Source: Lishizhenia sp965656535 (GTDB lineage Bacteria > Bacteroidota > Bacteroidia > Flavobacteriales_D > Crocinitomicaceae). From it: a DNA stretch of 64,000 nucleotides. The notes beneath the pieces were generated by a model, which saw only the letters and a list, made by a program, of their open reading frames with translations, ran no database searches and was not told where the DNA came from. The position numbers and the translations under genes are program-made. Positions within the stretch are counted from its first letter, which is position 1. Each line of letters opens with the position of its first letter. Shown here in pieces: positions 26,418 to 33,369 of the stretch. The stretch is taken from positions 200,328-264,327 of the forward strand of contig CBFHKX010000004.1 in the NCBI GenBank assembly GCA_965656535.1, given 5' to 3'.

Positions 26418-27221
26418 TTATAGAAATAATTCTTTAAGTACGATGTAAACACCCATTAACAAAACAAACCATCCAAATCCTTTTTTGAGTTTCTTCCCAT
26501 CTATGAAATTTGAGAGATAAATTCCTAGGAAAATACCAACAACAGAAAGAGCAGTAAAAGACAGTAAGAAAGTCCAGTCTAAAGTTATGTTTTGAACATC
26601 TCCAATAAAGCCGATAAGTGATTTAATGGCTATAATCATCAGCGATGTTGCCACCGCTTTTTTCATAGGTAGTTTTGCTAATAAAACCAATGCTGGGATA
26701 ATTAAGAAACCTCCGCCAGCTCCAACAATTCCTGTCAAAAAACCAACAAAAACTCCTTCTACTATTATCATAGGGTAGTTGTAGCTTATTTCAGTTTCGG
26801 TTTCTTCTTCTTGATTCTTTCTACCTTTAATCATAAAGAAAGCAGCTAGTAACATGATTATCGCAAAGAATACCATTATTCCTATATCTTTCGTGACTTC
26901 AAAATTATTAAAAGTAAAAAGTTCGTCAGGTATTGCGGGTACTACGAATCTTCTGGTTAGATAAACGGCAATAAAGGCAGGAATAGCAAAAACGATTCCT
27001 GTTCTGTAATCAACCATTTTTTTCTGTGCATTTCTAAAGGTTCCTACTAGTGCAGCACTACCTACCACAAATAATGAATATGCCGTAGCTAAAACGGGGT
27101 CTATACTCAAAACATAAACAAAGATGGGTACGGTTAGAATTGATCCGCCACCACCTATTAAGCCTAAAACTACACCTATTATTAGTGCTCCTAAAAATCC
27201 AATGATTTCAATTAATTCCAT
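26418..27221 (-). CDS. TauE/SafE family sulfite/anion exporter
   Basis: An inner-membrane protein of 267 residues with about eight helices. It has the two repeated glycine-rich motifs of the family: GVVLGLIGGGGSILTVPIF near the N-terminus and VGFLTGIVGAGGGFLIIPA at about 155-173. It likely exports sulfite or related organosulfonate products, fitting the CstB-like enzyme that would generate sulfite. The transcription unit is TauE-Usp, with its own activator palindrome upstream. Confidence 0.9.
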   Translation of the reverse strand: MELIEIIGFLGALIIGVVLGLIGGGGSILTVPIFVYVLSIDPVLATAYSLFVVGSAALVGTFRNAQKKMVDYRTGIVFAIPAFIAVYLTRRFVVPAIPDELFTFNNFEVTKDIGIMVFFAIIMLLAAFFMIKGRKNQEEETETEISYNYPMIIVEGVFVGFLTGIVGAGGGFLIIPALVLLAKLPMKKAVATSLMIIAIKSLIGFIGDVQNITLDWTFLLSFTALSVVGIFLGIYLSNFIDGKKLKKGFGWFVLLMGVYIVLKELFL

Positions 27222-27237
27222 TTTCTTAATTTTTAAA

Positions 27238-27281
27238 CAAAGGAATAGAATTGTCTTGCAGTTTACAGTTACAATTGTTAC
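27238..27281 (-). promoter_or_regulatory. Crp/Fnr-type site plus -7 box upstream of TauE
   Basis: On the minus strand GTAACAATTGTAAC (27268-27281) is followed after exactly 22 nt by TTCCTTTG (27238-27245), one mismatch from TAnnTTTG. The second half-site is AAC instead of TAC, so this is the weakest operator of the five. The gene starts at 27221. Confidence 0.7.
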
Positions 27282-27284
27282 ATA

Positions 27285-27317
27285 AAAAAAAGAGTATCAT
27301 TTCTAATACTCTTTTTT
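27285..27317 (-). terminator. Terminator of the DUF983-Crp operon, bidirectional in shape
   Basis: AAAAGAGTAT and ATACTCTTTT pair around an 8-nt loop, with A and T runs on both sides. On the minus strand it comes after the Crp/Fnr stop at 27342 and insulates it from the TauE promoter. Confidence 0.75.
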
Positions 27318-27341
27318 CATTTTGGTGATTTTGGGTGGTTA

Positions 27342-27986
27342 TTAATATTCTATCACCATTATTTTGTTTCGTCCTAATTCTATCTTACCTTCTTTTTCTA
27401 ATGTTTTTAGGAGTCTTGATATTACCACGCGTGAAGTGTGTAAATCATATGCAATATCTTGATGAGAAAGCTCTAAAACAGTAGTTTTTCTAATCATTAC
27501 TTGGTCTTTAATGTATTTTGATAAGCGATCCTGCATATTGCTAAATGCTAAGTTATCTACAGTATCTAATAATTCATTGAATCTATTGTTGTAGCTTTCA
27601 AAAACGAAAGACATCCAAGTATCGTACTTTTTTGTCCATTCTTTCATTTTTTGAACGGGTACAAGTAAGAAAGTAACATCAGTTTCAGCTATCGCTTTAA
27701 TGCTCGACTTTTGCTCGCCTAAACAACAAGTCATTGTCATGGTACACGTATCTCCTAGTTCTAAATAATAGAGCGCAAGTTCATCTCCATCGTTGTCTTG
27801 TCTTGATATCTTTATAGCGCCAGAAAGCATTAACGGCATTCCTTTAATGGTTTGCTGATAATTAATAATTACCTCACCTTCTTTAGCTTCCATTAATTTA
27901 CCTACTTCCGCTATTTCTTGAAGTAATTCTTTTTCAAATATAAACCCGTAATTGGTTTGGAGTAATTCTGCTGTTTTATTATTCAT
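27342..27986 (-). CDS. Crp/Fnr family regulator, candidate persulfide-responsive activator of the island
   Basis: A 214-residue protein with a cNMP-binding-like N-terminal beta-roll, dimer helix (about 110-145) and C-terminal winged helix (about 170-205; LSHQDIAYDLHTSRVVISRLL). The beta-roll lacks the RxSxxR cAMP-contact motif but carries Cys81, Cys87 and Cys88 (CTMTMTCCLG), good candidates for thiol sensing. There is no FNR-type N-terminal Cys cluster. In the recognition helix the position of CRP Glu181 is Val, with the flanking Arg residues kept; cyanobacterial NtcA also has Val there and binds GTA-N8-TAC, the pattern of the palindromes in this island. It overlaps the upstream DUF983 gene by 4 bp, and their promoter has the same palindrome, so it is probably autoregulated. 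Confidence 0.88.
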   Translation of the reverse strand: MNNKTAELLQTNYGFIFEKELLQEIAEVGKLMEAKEGEVIINYQQTIKGMPLMLSGAIKISRQDNDGDELALYYLELGDTCTMTMTCCLGEQKSSIKAIAETDVTFLLVPVQKMKEWTKKYDTWMSFVFESYNNRFNELLDTVDNLAFSNMQDRLSKYIKDQVMIRKTTVLELSHQDIAYDLHTSRVVISRLLKTLEKEGKIELGRNKIMVIEY

Positions 27987-28342
27987 TTTTTTTTATATCG
28001 GATAAAGAAATTAGCCCAAATTATTTTAGATAAGGGATACATAAAAGGCGCAGCTACAAGCAGTCCTATTAATATAGCATAAATTTGAGTTTCAAAAGAT
28101 AGGTTATCAAAGAAAAGGTTGCAAGAGGTCCAAACGGTTACAAAAACAGCTACGCTCAATGCGTAAACTACGTAATAAGAGCCTTGATAAAAACCGGGTT
28201 CTAAAGAGTATTTACTGTTGCATTTCGGACATTTTTCTTTTACAGTTGCTTTAAATGCATTGCCCTCGAAAAAATCGCCTTCATGACAAGTAGGACATTT
28301 TAGTTTAAAAATGCTATACAATTTGCTTCCTTTCTTAAACAT
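27983..28342 (-). CDS. DUF983 zinc-ribbon membrane protein
   Basis: A 119-residue protein with two Cys pairs (KCPTCHEGDFF and KCPKCNSKY) in an N-terminal zinc-ribbon-like part, then LEPGFYQGSYYVVYALS and two membrane helices. This is the DUF983 layout. The start is taken as ATG 28342: an in-frame TTG at 28357 would lie inside the -7 box (28355-28362) and could not be in the mRNA. It is translationally coupled to the Crp/Fnr gene (ATGA overlap). Function unknown; DUF983 proteins are sometimes near cytochrome oxidase genes. Confidence 0.85.
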   Translation of the reverse strand: MFKKGSKLYSIFKLKCPTCHEGDFFEGNAFKATVKEKCPKCNSKYSLEPGFYQGSYYVVYALSVAVFVTVWTSCNLFFDNLSFETQIYAILIGLLVAAPFMYPLSKIIWANFFIRYKKK

Positions 28343-28354
28343 GCTTTTTTCTGT

Positions 28355-28398
28355 CAAAATTAAGCATAGCGGTAGTGATAATGCGTAACATTTGTTAC
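28355..28398 (-). promoter_or_regulatory. Crp/Fnr-type site plus -7 box upstream of the DUF983-Crp operon
   Basis: On the minus strand GTAACAAATGTTAC (28385-28398) is followed after exactly 22 nt by TAATTTTG (28355-28362), a perfect -7 box. The expected start of transcription is near 28350, leaving a leader of only about 8 nt before the ATG at 28342. The arrangement implies autoregulation of the Crp/Fnr gene. Confidence 0.8.
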
Positions 28399-28440
28399 AA
28401 AGTTTTCAACGTGTTCTTTTCTGTATTCGCGTACTTTATG

Positions 28441-29065
28441 ATGTTGTTCACCCCAATTAGATGGTTTTGTAGCTAACAATGGTTATTTAACTTCTTTTAC
28501 AGAACAAGATGGAGATGCAACAAACGAATTACAAGACATTTCTTTAACAGGTTCTAACTTGTCGTTAACAAATGGCTCGACGATAGATTTATCTACAATA
28601 AATACAGATACACAAGATTTGACTGCGGCTACTTTAAACGGTACGGTATTAGATATAAGCATAGAAAATGGTTCTTCTGTATCGGTTGACTTGTCAGGCT
28701 TATTAGTAGGATTACAAAATCAATTAGATGATTTAGAAGCTAGAGTAGAGGAGTTAGAAGCTTGTGCATGCGATAGTGTAGGTTTAGAAGATGAAGCTAC
28801 GGAGATAGGTATTTTGTATCACAATATTCCAAATCCATTTAACAATACATCAGTTATAAAATATTACATTCCAACATGGGCATCGTCTGCCAACCTAGTT
28901 ATATCTGATGATATAGGTAAGATCATCTTAAACGAGGAATTATTTGAGAAAGGTGCCTATGGAAAATTACATGTTAATGCAGAAGGATTAAGTACAGGTG
29001 TTTATCAGTACACACTGTATATTAATCAAACAGTAATAGATACCAAAAAGATGCTGGTGCAGTAA
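28441..29065 (+). pseudogene. 5'-truncated remnant of a T9SS-secreted repeat protein
   Basis: The frame is open from 28441 but has no ATG; an in-frame TGA lies at 28438-28440, and the first usable codon would be TTG 28559. The translation starts inside a repeat of the type DGDATNELQDISLTGSNLSL, common in long Bacteroidota surface proteins, then a short coiled coil (LQNQLDDLEARVEELEAC), and ends with a complete type IX secretion sorting domain (NIPNPFNNTSVIKYYIP ... GVYQYTLYIN). Only the C-terminal fifth or so of such a protein remains and there is no signal peptide, so it is most likely a deletion remnant. The deletion end falls next to the promoter of the DUF983-Crp operon. Confidence 0.7.
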
Positions 29066-29085
29066 AGTATTAGAACATCAACATA

Positions 29086-29118
29086 AAAAGGATTTCAAAT
29101 TATTGGAATCCTTTTTTA
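29086..29118 (+). terminator. Intrinsic terminator after the T9SS remnant
   Basis: AAAAGGATTTCAA pairs with TTGGAATCCTTTT around ATTA (one G-U pair) and is followed by a T run, about 20 bp after the remnant's stop codon. Confidence 0.7.
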
Positions 29119-29153
29119 TTTCCAAAGATTTTTAAGGGTAGAGCCATCAAAAC

Positions 29154-29184
29154 AAAAAAAGCCTATCAAATAAATGATAAGCTT
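29154..29184 (-). terminator. Intrinsic terminator downstream of tRNA-Arg
   Basis: On the minus strand AAGCTTATCA pairs with TGATAGGCTT around TTTATT and is followed by seven T, 8 bp after the tRNA-Arg 3' end. Confidence 0.75.
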
Positions 29185-29191
29185 TTAAATG

Positions 29192-29265
29192 TGAGCCCGA
29201 AAGGATTCGAACCTTTGACCGCCTCCTTAGAAGGGAGGTGCTCTATCCAGCTGAGCTACGAGCCC
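29192..29265 (-). tRNA. tRNA-Arg (anticodon UCU)
   Basis: A 74-nt cloverleaf on the minus strand: acceptor GGGCTCG pairing with CGGGCTC plus discriminator A, D-arm with AGCTCAGCTGGATAGAGC, anticodon stem CCTCC/GGAGG around CTTCTAA (anticodon TCT, reading AGA) and T-arm with GGTTCGAATCC. CCA is not encoded. AGA is a frequent Arg codon in the surrounding genes. Confidence 0.95.
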
Positions 29266-29289
29266 AAATAAATCAAAAAGAAATCAAAT

Positions 29290-29315
29290 AAAAAAGGGGA
29301 TGATTTCTCATCCCC
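29290..29315 (-). terminator. Intrinsic terminator between tRNA-Pro and tRNA-Arg
   Basis: On the minus strand GGGGATGA pairs with TCATCCCC around GAAA and is followed by TTTTTT. It lies 4 bp after the tRNA-Pro 3' end, so tRNA-Arg may depend on read-through or on its own start. Confidence 0.8.
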
Positions 29316-29318
29316 GTG

Positions 29319-29393
29319 TCGGGGTGGCAGGATTCGAACCTGCGACCTCCTGCTCCCAAAGCAGGCGCGATGACCGGGCTACGCTACACCCCG
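29319..29393 (-). tRNA. tRNA-Pro (anticodon UGG)
   Basis: A 75-nt cloverleaf on the minus strand: acceptor CGGGGTG/CACCCCG with discriminator A, D-arm with TAGCGTAGCCCGG, anticodon stem CCTGC/GCAGG around TTTGGGA (anticodon TGG) and T-arm with GGTTCGAATCC. CCA is not encoded. Confidence 0.95.
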
Positions 29394-29467
29394 AGAATGA
29401 CTCTCTTGACTTATTCAGTATTTCAATTAATCAAAACAATTCGTTAATTGTTTTTTAAATCGGAGTG

Positions 29468-29497
29468 CAAAGATATTGTATCTTTTCTAAACTCCAA
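29468..29497 (-). promoter_or_regulatory. Canonical Bacteroidota promoter before tRNA-Pro
   Basis: On the minus strand TTG (29495-29497) is followed after 19 nt by TATCTTTG (29468-29475), a textbook -33/-7 pair (TTG, TAnnTTTG). Transcription would start near 29463, about 70 nt before mature tRNA-Pro. It gives a local reference for an activator-independent promoter, with its -33 element present, unlike the sulfide-island promoters. Confidence 0.65.
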
Positions 29498-29527
29498 CTA
29501 ATTTTTAAAATTAATTAAAAATTTTTG

Positions 29528-29614
29528 CGGTGAAGGCGGGATTCGAACCCGCGGTACGATTGCTCGCACGTCAGTTTAGCAAACTGGTGGTTTCAGCCAC
29601 TCACCCACTTCACC
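29528..29614 (-). tRNA. tRNA-Ser (anticodon GCU)
   Basis: An 87-nt class II tRNA on the minus strand: acceptor GGTGAAG/CTTCACC with discriminator G, D-arm with GTGAGTGGCTGAAACCA, anticodon loop TTGCTAA (anticodon GCT) and a long variable arm GACGTGCGAGCAATCGT before the T-arm GGGTTCGAATCCC. CCA is not encoded. The 190 bp to the next gene show nothing else. Confidence 0.95.
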
Positions 29615-29804
29615 AAAATCCTTAAAAGAACGTGGGAGCAAAATTAGTAAAAGCATTGATACCTCAAAATAAAAATATCAGTTTTTTAAATAAAAAAAGA
29701 GGACGTTTTTTTATATGCTTCATTTCTAGTTACTACAATGAGAAAGAGCCAACTTTTATTTTCAATTATTAAACAAATAATACGCTTTTTTAGTTTAAAT
29801 AGAG

Positions 29805-30824
29805 ATGAAAGTACCACTCCTTCAATTTACAGATAAAGGTATTTATTGCCAAAGAGCCGAAATTTACATAGATCCATGGAAGCCCGTAGAGTATGCACTA
29901 ATTACTCATGGTCATGCAGACCACGCCCGTTGGGGAAGTAGAAAATATTTGTGTCATACATTAACAAAAAGAATAATTGAGTTTAGACTTGGAAAAATTA
30001 ATTGTCAAACAGTAAACTATAACGAAACCATAATCATTAACGGAGTGAAACTTTCTTTTCATCCTGCTGGTCATGTAATTGGGAGTTCGCAAATACGTGT
30101 CGAGTATAAGGGAGAAGTTTGGGTTGCCAGTGGAGATTATAAAGTTGAGTATGATGGTATTTCTCAAGCTTTTGAACCAGTTAAATGTCATACTTTTATT
30201 TCAGAATGTACTTTCGGACTCCCTATTTTTCAATGGAAACCGCAGCAAGATGTTTTCGACCAAATTAACGCTTGGTGGAAAAAGAATAGAGAAGAAGAAA
30301 AGTCTTCTCTGCTTTTTGGGTATAGTTTAGGTAAAGCACAACGGTTATTACAAAATATAGATACGACTATTGGTTCTGTTTATACGCATGCAGCGGTCGA
30401 AAACATAAACGAATTGTTTAGAGAAGAAGGAGTAAAACTACCTGAAACGAATAGAATAACGAAAGAAACAACTAAGGATAAGTTTAAAGGGAATTTAATT
30501 ATTGCTCCTCCTGGTGCAATGGGATCAAGTTGGACCAAAAAAATGCAACCTTTCTCAACTGGCGTAACTTCTGGATGGATGAATTTGAGAGGTGCAAGAA
30601 GACGAAGGGGTGCAGATAGAGGATTTGTACTGTCTGACCATGCAGATTGGTCGGGTTTGCTCATGGCAATAAAAGAGACAGGTGCTGAAAATATCATTAC
30701 AACGCACGGATATACTTCTGTCTTTTCAACATATTTAAATAGTATTGGATACAATGCAACGGTTGAAAGTACAGAATTCGAGGGTGAGTCTTTAGACGAA
30801 AAAGAAAAGGAGGAAACAGAATGA
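29805..30824 (+). CDS. Ligase-associated DNA exonuclease (metallo-beta-lactamase fold)
   Basis: A 339-residue MBL-fold nuclease of the SNM1/beta-CASP-like type that accompanies bacterial ATP-dependent ligases. The metal motif HGHADHARWGS lies at about residues 34-44, with GHVIGSSQIRVEY, VASGDYK and SDHADWSGLL further on. It probably trims DNA ends before ligation. It overlaps the ligase start by 4 bp (ATGA). In most Bacteroidota I know, exonuclease, ligase, helicase and PdeM are contiguous; here the last two are at 9839-12924. Confidence 0.92.
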   Translation: MKVPLLQFTDKGIYCQRAEIYIDPWKPVEYALITHGHADHARWGSRKYLCHTLTKRIIEFRLGKINCQTVNYNETIIINGVKLSFHPAGHVIGSSQIRVEYKGEVWVASGDYKVEYDGISQAFEPVKCHTFISECTFGLPIFQWKPQQDVFDQINAWWKKNREEEKSSLLFGYSLGKAQRLLQNIDTTIGSVYTHAAVENINELFREEGVKLPETNRITKETTKDKFKGNLIIAPPGAMGSSWTKKMQPFSTGVTSGWMNLRGARRRRGADRGFVLSDHADWSGLLMAIKETGAENIITTHGYTSVFSTYLNSIGYNATVESTEFEGESLDEKEKEETE

Positions 30825-32395
30825 AAGCGTTTGCAAACTTTATTAGAAAAGTAGATGAAACTACAAAAACTACTTTAAAAATAGCTGCTATTGCTGATTA
30901 TTTTGGTTCCTCAAACGATAGAGATAAAATTTGGGCTATTGCTTTGTTCACCAGTAGAAGACCAAAAAGGGCAGTTCCCACAGCTTTAATAAGAAAATGG
31001 GCTGCAGAAGAAGCACATTTACCACTTTGGTTATTTGAAGAAAGCTATCACATCGTAGGAGATTTAGCGGAAACAGTTTCTTTATTGATTAAGCAAGACG
31101 GATCAAGTAATTATACACTAACGGAAGTTATAGAGCTTGTTATAGAGCTTAAAGAGTTAGAGGAGAGTGCGAAAGAGAAAAAAGTAAAAAAGCTTTGGAA
31201 AAACTTTACACAAGCAGAATGTTTTATCTTTAATAAAATTTTGACAGGAGGTTTTCGAATTGGTATTTCTCAAAAAAACTTAGTTAAAGGACTATCTCTT
31301 GCTACTGGTATTGAAGAAAATGTTCTGGCACATAGAATTATGGGAAATTGGTCGCCCATTACACATACTTTTAATTCATTAATAATTGACTACAATCCAG
31401 CAGATGATGCTTCAAAACCTTATCCGTTTTACTTGGCTTATCCCTTAGAAGACGATTTAAGTAAATTAGGGATTTGTAAAGATTGGCAAATTGAGCTAAA
31501 GTGGGACGGTATTCGTGGTCAGATTATAAAAAGAAATGGAGAGATTTTTGTCTGGAGTAGAGGAGAAGAGCTTGTTACGGATAAATATCCGGAGTTTGCC
31601 GTTTTGCGAGAATGCCAAATTGACAACTTTGTTTTAGATGGTGAAATTTTGCCTTGGAAAGACAACCAACCTATGACGTTTCATGACATGCAGCGTAGAA
31701 TAGGTAGAAAAACCGTTGGAAAAAAATTATTAGAAGAGGTTCCTATTCGTTTTATGGTATACGACGTATTAGAATATGAATCTCAAGATTATCGAGAAAA
31801 ACAATTATCTGAAAGAAGAGAAACGTTAGTTAGATTACTACAGTCTATAAATTTGAGTTGTCTTATGCTTTCCCAAACGATTGAAACAGAAAACTGGGAA
31901 AATCTTAAAGAAGAACAAATAAAAGCCAGGGAAAACGGAACCGAAGGGTTGATGTTAAAAAGACGTTCGTCTAAATATGAGATAGGAAGAAAAAAAGGAA
32001 ATTGGTGGAAATGGAAAGTAGATCCTTATACAATAGATGCTGTGATGACTTACGCTATGCGCGGTCATGGTAGAAGAGCAAATTTGTATACAGATTTAAC
32101 CTTTGGTTTATGGGATAATGGCGAGTTGATTACGTTTGCAAAAGCATATTCTGGCTTAACAGATAAAGAGTTTAAAGAAATCAATCAGTTCATTCGTAAA
32201 AATACTATGCAGAAATTTGGACCAGTTAAACAAGTTAAACCTGAGTTAGTATTTGAAATTGCCTTTGAAGGGATTGCGCAGTCTACTCGACATAAAAGTG
32301 GGGTAGCCGTTCGGTTTCCTCGTATTCACAGGTGGAGAATTGATAAAAAAGCCGAAGAAGCAAACACACTAGATGATTTAAAATCTTTACTTTAA
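30821..32395 (+). CDS. ATP-dependent DNA ligase (ligase-associated cluster type)
   Basis: A 524-residue ligase with an N-terminal DNA-binding helical domain (about 1-205), the adenylation motif ELKWDGIRGQ whose Lys receives AMP (about 226), the nucleotidyltransferase motifs LDGEILPW and EGLMLKRR, and a C-terminal OB fold ending with FPRIHRWRIDK. This is the single-polypeptide ATP ligase of the bacterial damage-response cluster, not the NAD-dependent LigA. A Bacteroidota cell would use it in repair rather than replication. Translation is coupled to the exonuclease. Confidence 0.94.
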   Translation: MKAFANFIRKVDETTKTTLKIAAIADYFGSSNDRDKIWAIALFTSRRPKRAVPTALIRKWAAEEAHLPLWLFEESYHIVGDLAETVSLLIKQDGSSNYTLTEVIELVIELKELEESAKEKKVKKLWKNFTQAECFIFNKILTGGFRIGISQKNLVKGLSLATGIEENVLAHRIMGNWSPITHTFNSLIIDYNPADDASKPYPFYLAYPLEDDLSKLGICKDWQIELKWDGIRGQIIKRNGEIFVWSRGEELVTDKYPEFAVLRECQIDNFVLDGEILPWKDNQPMTFHDMQRRIGRKTVGKKLLEEVPIRFMVYDVLEYESQDYREKQLSERRETLVRLLQSINLSCLMLSQTIETENWENLKEEQIKARENGTEGLMLKRRSSKYEIGRKKGNWWKWKVDPYTIDAVMTYAMRGHGRRANLYTDLTFGLWDNGELITFAKAYSGLTDKEFKEINQFIRKNTMQKFGPVKQVKPELVFEIAFEGIAQSTRHKSGVAVRFPRIHRWRIDKKAEEANTLDDLKSLL

Positions 32396-32397
32396 AA

Positions 32398-32426
32398 AAA
32401 ATGGGAAAGTTTAGCTTTCCCATTTT
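32398..32426. terminator. Bidirectional terminator between the ligase and a convergent lipoprotein
   Basis: AAAATGGGAAAG pairs perfectly with CTTTCCCATTTT around TTTAG, with A and T runs at the ends, between genes that converge (stops at 32395 and 32443). Confidence 0.8.
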
Positions 32427-32442
32427 CATCTTTAAAAGTTAC

Positions 32443-33294
32443 TTATTTAGTTACAATAACCAAGTATTTACTTATTCGCCAAAACTTTTCGTAATCAGTA
32501 ATGATTAATTTATTTTCTTCCCACTTGTAAGCGCTAGAAGAATGGTCGGTAATAAGTTTTGGTTTCTCTCCAATTACAGTAATTTGTGTAATTTTAGTTC
32601 TATCGGCTGCCGTAAAATAGCTTTGGTTCATTTCGTCGCTTAAATCCGTTTTCTTACCAATTCCTATAAAACCTCCGGCTTGTTCAATTACGCCGTTTGC
32701 CATAAGCTCTTCTTGTGTTCCCATTGTGTAGTATACCTTATTGAGTTCGTGCATAACATCCAAGGCCAAATCTACTTGCTCTTGGTATTCATCAAATAAT
32801 TCTGAATACTCAATATCTAAATCTGCCAATTGATTCTGTAAGGATTCAATTTGTTCGTCTTTTGATTTGATCTGAAGTACAAGTCTGTCTATCATTCCTT
32901 GCATTTCGGAAATTTTGATGTCTTTTTGTTTCAGCTTTCCTTGTAACTGTCTTACACGTTTTGCGTTTTGTTCTCTAAGTGAATTAATTTCCTGAATCTG
33001 CTGCATAATCCAATCTCTGCCGTCTGGAGCAAGTTCTGGACTCTCAGATTTTATTCTAATTTCGTCCTTTTTTAAACTAATTTTTGCAAGGTTATCTTGT
33101 ATTTCGTTAAAAAAAGCAATCGACTCATTGATGACAGAATCTTTATTTTGGCTTTCTAAACGCAGTTGGTTTACTTCATTTTTAAGCTTAATAAGTTCTT
33201 CAGAGCTTATGTTAGCTCCGTTTTCTGTTGTTGTGTTGTCCGTTTTACAGCTAAACAAAGCAAGTGTCGAAAGTGCAATAATCCATTTATTCAT
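32443..33294 (-). CDS. Coiled-coil lipoprotein
   Basis: A 283-residue protein with a lipoprotein signal (IIALSTLALFSC, lipid on Cys16), a long heptad-rich coiled coil (about 35-190) and a globular C-terminal part with YYTMGTQEELMANGVI and GGFIGIGKK, a conserved pattern in a Bacteroidota-specific envelope family. It is probably anchored to a membrane and faces the periplasm or the cell surface. No enzyme motif is present. It is divergent from the M61 peptidase. Confidence 0.75.
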   Translation of the reverse strand: MNKWIIALSTLALFSCKTDNTTTENGANISSEELIKLKNEVNQLRLESQNKDSVINESIAFFNEIQDNLAKISLKKDEIRIKSESPELAPDGRDWIMQQIQEINSLREQNAKRVRQLQGKLKQKDIKISEMQGMIDRLVLQIKSKDEQIESLQNQLADLDIEYSELFDEYQEQVDLALDVMHELNKVYYTMGTQEELMANGVIEQAGGFIGIGKKTDLSDEMNQSYFTAADRTKITQITVIGEKPKLITDHSSSAYKWEENKLIITDYEKFWRISKYLVIVTK

Positions 33295-33369
33295 GGCAAA
33301 GTTTTTGTTTCTTGTTCATAACAAAGCTAATTATTTATCTTGTAAATTATATATTTGAACAAAAATCAT

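Noticed and set aside
28343..28357. TTG start at 28357 for the DUF983 protein
   Set aside because: It lies inside the perfect -7 box at 28355-28362, so it would not be in the mRNA; ATG 28342 is used.
12925..29804. The region between the ligase-associated gene pairs as one inserted island
   Set aside because: The pair order is reversed relative to the usual cluster, the region contains ordinary genes and three tRNAs, and I found no flanking direct repeat or integrase.
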